NCBI GenBank assembly: GCA_000934455.1 | Contig: KN882322.1 | Span: forward strand, 47,607 to 74,597 | Direction of reading: 5' to 3' | Origin: Apostichopus parvimensis | Taxonomy: Eukaryota; Echinodermata; Holothuroidea; Aspidochirotida; Stichopodidae | Length of the DNA: 26,991 nt | Shown: one piece after another, positions 22,578 to 26,991 of the stretch | Layout of the letters: every line of letters starts with the position of its first letter | How positions within the stretch are numbered: position 1 is the stretch's first letter | The notes under the pieces: model-generated | The model's input: the letters and a program-made list of their open reading frames with translations, nothing else | The model's database searches: none | Told to the model about the DNA's origin: nothing | Made by a program: the position numbers and the translations under genes

Positions 22578-22935
22578 TAGTCCGGACCACAGGGAAAGTG
22601 AGCTCGCTGAAGGGTGGGGAGGGTGTAGCTCCTCAGTCATCAGATAAATACGATATCTAAATTATATTGTTTAAGCAGTTTTATTGGCAATCTTATAACC
22701 ATAATGTTAAATGAAGCTAAATAGATTAACATATTTATGCTATTTTATCATGTCTATAATCATTTTTATGTATGTGGGCTGCAGGCGAAGAACCAGTAGA
22801 TGAGGTGGGGACTTACACCCCAACGCCTTTTCAACCTCCATCTCCATTCTTTATTTCTCTTAACAGTACTCAGCTATTTTAGTAGTGAGCTATTTTATCC
22901 CTATAGGTTAATAGATACAGGCATACCCTACATAA
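22578..22935. other. Right part of the D unit 3' flank
   Basis: Resumes homology with the E unit (gaccaca, ctcctcagtcatcag, aagcagtttt) after the insert. About 235 bases between aagcagtttt and the minisatellite have no counterpart in E. No gene seen. Confidence 0.5.
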
Positions 22936-23187
22936 CGAGATGGGGTGAGATGGGGGTGATATGTCTGTAAGATGGGGTGAGATGTCGATGAAATGGGGGT
23001 AAGATGGGGGTGAGAAGGGGGTGATATGGGGGTGAGATGGGGGTGAGATGATGGTGAGATGGGGTGGAATGGGGTTAGATGGGGTGACATGTCGGTGAGA
23101 TGGGTGTGACATGGGGTGACATGGGGTGAGATGTCGGTGAGATGTCGGTGAGATAGGGGTGACATGGGGGTGACATGGGAGTGACAG
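22936..23187. repeat. GGGGTGAGATG minisatellite after gene D
   Basis: Over twenty imperfect units of about 10-13 bases (GGGGTGAGATG, GTCGGTGAGATG, GGGGTGACATG). It is also present after gene E at 26900-26991. Ser/His/Pro-rich minus-strand open frames over it are repeat artefacts. Confidence 0.9.
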
Positions 23188-23669
23188 CGTGGAATTGGGG
23201 ATATTTGAGGGAATAAGGGGCAGTTGAGGTTACTCAACTCCACCGTTTTGTTGGAATTTTATTTGTTGTTTAAATCAAAATAGATTATATCCACTTTGGT
23301 GGTGAGTGGGAGGGATAGATGACATGGGGGGGGGGGGGGTGAAATGAGTTGGTGAGTATCTTTTGGAGGTTGACTTTAAATATATCCCAGAAGCCTAGGG
23401 TACAAAACCATAAACTATAGGATAATTATGTACAGGTTACAAACATCGCAGCTAATATTTTCAATGGCAAAGTATGAGCTTCCTAACAATGAGATGCAAC
23501 ATTAATATTTGAAACTTGGACACAAAAAAAAAAAAATTGTACCATGGATATTACAGTATCTCCATTCAAGATGTTGTTGCTATAACTAAAAAGCCAAAAC
23601 AAATAGAAATGTAGAGAAGCAATTCTGTTTGAAGAGAATTTTTAATTCAAGCTGGTTCCATATTAAATT
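23188..23669. other. Spacer between the D and E units
   Basis: No gene seen. Contains a 14-G run (23326-23339) and a 12-A run near 23525-23536; otherwise AT-rich unique sequence. Confidence 0.5.
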
Positions 23670-23944
23670 ACCTTCTTCGTGACAGCTTTATCTTAAACTT
23701 AGTGTATCATTAACGTGCTAAATATTTTCATTACGCATCGGAGTAACACATTTATTACAATATGTCTTTGATCACATAGGTAGTTTAAACGAGAACACGT
23801 CTACATAAACTAACAGGACCCTAGTCATAGAGGGAGGGAAGGTTTTTTTGGTTCAATGAACCTCATGTGAACTGCATAATGCTACGCTCTTGATTAGTTT
23901 GTGGCATTTATAATTGTTAAAGTGTGTGTAAACATGAAAATAGG

Positions 23945-24480
23945 CACAGACAGACACCATGCATACTGAAATAACTTGGATCATTTATCAGCATGCATTT
24001 CTCTGCTTTAGTCAAAGTAGCTATATAACAACTGTTTGAAAGCACTGCAGCTTCGGGCTATGCATACATTCCACAGAAATGACGATTCCTTTTTCTGACA
24101 TGTGCTTTTTTGCTTTAATGTCGCCACATGAGAAGAATCTTAACATCTCAATTATCTCCATATCCAACAACTTCCGGGGCTGCCCACCCTGCATCCCCAC
24201 TAGAGCTTTGAAGTGAATTCAATAGGAATTCAATTTCTCTCTCACAAATGTAATTTGTGCTTTAAAATCGCTACGAGTGAACAAGGAATATCTGGAAACG
24301 ATTGAGGTTCCGGAGGCTTTGCCTCCTGGGCCCCTACCAGGGCCCCTAGACCCCCACTTGGACCCTGAGATACATTCTAGACAAATGTAAGTGTAATTCT
24401 TCTTTCTGACATGTGATTTTGCGGCCAAAATTCTCTACAAAGGCGAACAAGAACTATATAAAGTAACCGCAACTTTTAAA
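23945..24480. repeat. Insert private to the E unit with internal repeats
   Basis: About 535 bases at the place where the D unit instead holds repeat X. Internal blocks recur: tttctgacatgtg near 24091 and 24406, and acaaatgtaa near 24243 and 24382. It includes a GC-rich, partly palindromic stretch near 24310-24350 (ggaggctttgcctcc then gggcccc...ggggccc-like arms), in sharp contrast to its AT-rich surroundings. Probably a non-autonomous repeat; class unknown. Confidence 0.45.
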
Positions 24481-25006
24481 TGGGCCCTGGACACCCAACC
24501 AATAACAGTGTTGGTTGTAACTATAAAGCACGTGGTCGCCCTTTTTGGGTAATTATTCGAAACGTTGCTCAGCTATTTCCTGCAATCTTAATTTGAGTTT
24601 CTGACATCAAAATGTGGGATGGTAAGAAATGTTCCCTAGCCCCTAAATTTTCCCGGTACCTGCTTTTTCCCCTTCCAAAATTGTTGCCCCCCCCCCAAAA
24701 AAAAAAACCATGGTTCCTTTTCCCCACTTGCCTCCCAGTCCCACTGGAATTTCTGCTGTGGCCAATGATACGCGTGAACCGTTGGAGGGAAAATATGAAT
24801 ATGTATTACATTTGACGTCAGCACATAAAGCATTTATAATTAACACGAGACTATACCAGGAAATTTCAATACTGGACGACACAGAGCAGATATAACTGAG
24901 CACTTTGCACACACCTTTGCGTTTGATACACCAAACGAAAACCCAATACAATAAACATTGTTCGTACCTGAAGAAAGTACAATTTAACGGAGAAAACAAG
25001 CAAACG
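24481..25006 (+). promoter_or_regulatory. Promoter-side region of gene E
   Basis: Counterpart of 18151-18719, with the poly-C run (24687-24696, followed by 11 A) and TGACGTCA (24813-24820) kept at nearly the same distances to the start codon as in gene D. Confidence 0.5.
24813..24820. promoter_or_regulatory. CRE-type TGACGTCA before gene E
   Basis: Same palindrome and context as in gene D, ending 186 bases before the start codon. Function inferred. Confidence 0.4.
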
Positions 25007-26639
25007 ATGGAACCAGCCGATATTCACTTCAATTGGTATAATTCTTGGACCAATGGTGGAAGTGATGCCGAACGAAACTGGAGAGGTAAACAAAAATTCG
25101 ACGCAGTGTTATATATATTATATATATATACTTGACGCCATTTTGATTTATTTCTATTAACGTACCACCTCGACGGAGTGATACATAATTCTTAGCTCAG
25201 ATTCCGTGCTTTTAACTGTCAGCGCCGTCTCCAAAAATATTCGATAGGGTTAAAGAAGGGGCAGGGAGAGAGAGGGATAATCTCTTTGGTGATAATTATG
25301 ATATTTACTACACATATCCAATAAAAATTTAACGAAAAGGACAGGCATTCAAGTGAGGAAAGGGGGAGGGGTGGCATTTTGGAATATGGCCATTTGCATT
25401 GCTTTCGCAATCATATACAGATTTTGTATTTGTAATAAGGAACTGATTTAATGACTAAACATTTCTCCCTTCCCTCTTGCCTGCCTTCCTTTATCCGATT
25501 TCTGAATGGTCAACACAGATATACTCTCATTGCCCAGCGTGTTATGGTATTATTTGGTTATTCGTCGATTAAGCTACAATGTGAATACTGTTAGAAAGTT
25601 CAGTTCACTATATCGCCTAATACACTACGGTAACCAATGAAGTTAAAGCACCGTATCGACGTTAATTTGCTATTACTGATAGAATGCATTATAACCATGC
25701 TAAGGCAAAGGCGATTTCAACGTCCACTTCCACTCTTGTTTTTTGTTTTTGGTTACCTTTTAATGTTTAGATCAATCTACGGTCGCCGAGTGTGGTTCAC
25801 ATACTCGTGTTGACGTTGAAAGCAAATTCGTGATTGTTTAATTATGCCACTGCCATATAGGATGCAAAAACGCCAGAAAAATTATCGGAATAAGTCAAAT
25901 GAAATACTAATGTACAAACTATGGGAAACTCAATTTCATATTCCTTCATGTCATCGATACAACAAAACAACGAGTGAACAGAAATGGTGTCCTACGAAAT
26001 GATGTTCATACGTGATTATGTACTACAACATCTCGTATAAAACTGCCCTGTGTGTGCTATTAGAGCTATATAGCAAAATAGAGAACGCTGTGCAACAATT
26101 GGTTCAGAGATCTTGCAGTTGACTAACGATTTCTGACATGCTACATGTGTACATAAAAAGAGGTCATGAAACAGTATTCATTTTTTGACTCTTTCAGTAT
26201 AATTCTTCGTCAACTTCTTGTTTTAAATATCCTTTCGACACTGACTATTCTATTTTTCAAAGAAGCGACTCATCTTCATTAGGTAACAAAATTAACAATG
26301 CGGGTGCGGTAGTTAATAATAAACAAAAAATAGATGAAAAACATCACTTTTCTTACAGGAATCCCCAAAATAGCACAAGGACCCTCTGGTGATTTTGATG
26401 AAGTAGATGATGAAGACGATTGGAAATGGAAGATTATGATTAAAGGGAGGCGACCAATCACCATCAGGCTTTACAAAGACAATGAGAAGATTAAGGAACA
26501 GACTTACGGTACGAAAATGGCGATGTTCCAGTGTACAATTAATGATGTCACGTTCCACGATGATGGGAAGTATGAACTGAAAATAAGTAATATGAATGGG
26601 ACTGTAACGACAAAACGCACTCTCTATGTCGTAGATTGA
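25007..26639 (+). CDS. Gene E: two-exon, single Ig-like domain protein (119 aa)
   Basis: Exons 25007-25085 and 26359-26639, intron 25086-26358, phase 1 in a glycine codon. Exon 1 begins MEPADIHFNW and ends SDAERNWRG. An in-frame ATG at 24905 would add 34 residues, but gene D has no matching ATG and is closed upstream, so 25007 is preferred. Exon 2 is the I-set-like domain: PKIAQ, a very acidic loop (DFDEVDDEDD), then WKWKIMIKG, RPITIRLYKDN, MFQCTI, HDDGKYELKISNMNG and TLYVVD at the C-terminus. I52 and L100 stand at the cysteine positions. No signal peptide or membrane helix. Changes against gene D cluster in the first third and at scattered surface-type positions, while the DxGKYxLKISNMxG core is unchanged. 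Function unknown. Confidence 0.8.
25086..26358 (+). other. Intron of gene E
   Basis: Starts gtaaac and ends tcttacag. Aligns to most of the gene D intron (shared blocks cttgacgccatttt, accacctcgacggagtga, atcaatctacggtcgccgag) but lacks the C-rich tract that precedes exon 2 in gene D. No additional exon seen. Confidence 0.65.
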
Positions 26640-26899
26640 TGAAACACCAGGCAAGCATTGGTAACTTACAAGACAACAGAAATACATATAGGCTACAACG
26701 ACGGTACGGAAACTGTGAGACGAAAAGTGGGTGGCGAAAAATGTTCGGTGGTTCGCGGAAACTTTATCTACAGATAACGGAATAGAAAGGACCACACGGA
26801 ATGTGGGTTCGCTGGAGGGAGGGGGAGGGAGGGGAGGGGTAGCTCCTCAGTCATCAGAGAAATACAATATCCAAATTTATTTTGTTCAAGCAGTTTTCA
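26640..26899. other. 3' flank of gene E
   Basis: Closely matches the gene D flank and represents the uninterrupted form without the 1.7-kb insert. Includes a ggagggaggg stretch at about 26815-26838 and leads directly into the minisatellite. Confidence 0.5.
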
Positions 26900-26991
26900 G
26901 GGTGAGATGTCTGTGAGTTGGGGTGAGATGGGGGTGAGATGGTGGTGGGACAGGGATGGGATGGGGGTGAGATGTTGGTGAGATGGGGGTG
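26900..26991. repeat. GGGGTGAGATG minisatellite after gene E (cut by window end)
   Basis: Units GGGGTGAGATG, GTTGGTGAGATG and variants, the same family as at 22936-23187. The full length cannot be seen. Confidence 0.85.

Larger units (their letters stand above)
17598..23190 (+). repeat. Segmental duplication, D unit
   Basis: Matches 23670-26991 in order: the ccttcttcgtgacagct block (17603 / 23671), attttcattacgcatcggag, the promoter, both exons, the intron, the 3' flank, the gtagctcctcagtcatcag block and the GGGGTGAGATG minisatellite. Against the E unit it carries private segments at about 17935-18150 (upstream) and 20888-22572 (downstream). Confidence 0.85.
23670..26991 (+). repeat. Segmental duplication, E unit (runs off the window)
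   Basis: Direct copy of the D unit starting at the ccttcttcgtgacagct block. It lacks the D-private insert at 20888-22572 and repeat X, and carries its own insert at about 23945-24480. The window ends inside its minisatellite. Confidence 0.85.

Noticed and set aside
22879-23243. Ser/His/Pro-rich minus-strand open frames
   Set aside because: They lie over the GGGGTGAGATG minisatellite; the repeat, not selection, keeps them open.
24905-25006. Longer N-terminus for gene E starting at 24905
   Set aside because: The aligned gene D sequence has no ATG there and has an in-frame stop further upstream, so the shared start at 25007 is preferred.
1-26991. CRISPR array, bacterial operon, rRNA, or autonomous transposon genes
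   Set aside because: No repeat-spacer pattern, no ribosome binding sites with tightly packed genes, and no reverse transcriptase or transposase motifs were seen on either strand.

Overview
This window is eukaryotic (metazoan) nuclear DNA. It is AT-rich, its genes are split by GT-AG introns, and it is full of microsatellites, minisatellites, long poly-C/poly-G runs and segmental duplications. No bacterial signals, rRNA or recognisable autonomous transposon were seen. The style fits a marine invertebrate such as an echinoderm or other invertebrate deuterostome, but that is an impression and not proof.

The coherent content is a tandem family of five small two-exon genes, all on the plus strand. 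I call them A (830-2176), B (6156-7176), C (12176-13318), D (18720-20745) and E (25007-26639). In each, a short exon 1 encodes 27-33 residues with a DI...W motif. It ends one base into a glycine codon (phase 1) at a GT donor. After an intron of 0.6-1.7 kb, exon 2 encodes one complete immunoglobulin I-set-like domain and the stop codon. The predicted proteins are 117-133 residues long. They show no signal peptide and no membrane span, and hydrophobic residues stand where Ig domains normally carry the disulfide cysteines. A, B and C form one subfamily (LRIxGERPL core) and D and E another (IKGxRPITI core).

Layout: A is followed by a duplicated unit of about 5.2 kb carrying B (about 2390-7622), then a spacer, then the second copy carrying C (about 8700-13930). 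A spacer of about 3.6 kb holds minisatellites, a (CAT)n tract and an orphan piece of the B/C 3' flank. Then come a second pair of duplicated units carrying D (about 17600-23190) and E (about 23670 to the window end). Each ends in a GGGGTGAGATG-type minisatellite. The D unit has gained a 1.7-kb insert downstream of the gene.

The most striking result is direct from the sequence. Between B and C, and again between D and E, the coding exons differ far more than their introns and flanks, and almost every coding difference changes an amino acid (B/C exon 2: 31 replaced codons against 3 silent; D/E exon 2: 32 against 4). That is the signature of strong diversifying selection on recently duplicated genes, as in recognition or arms-race families. 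I do not recognise the family by name, and its biochemical role is unknown.
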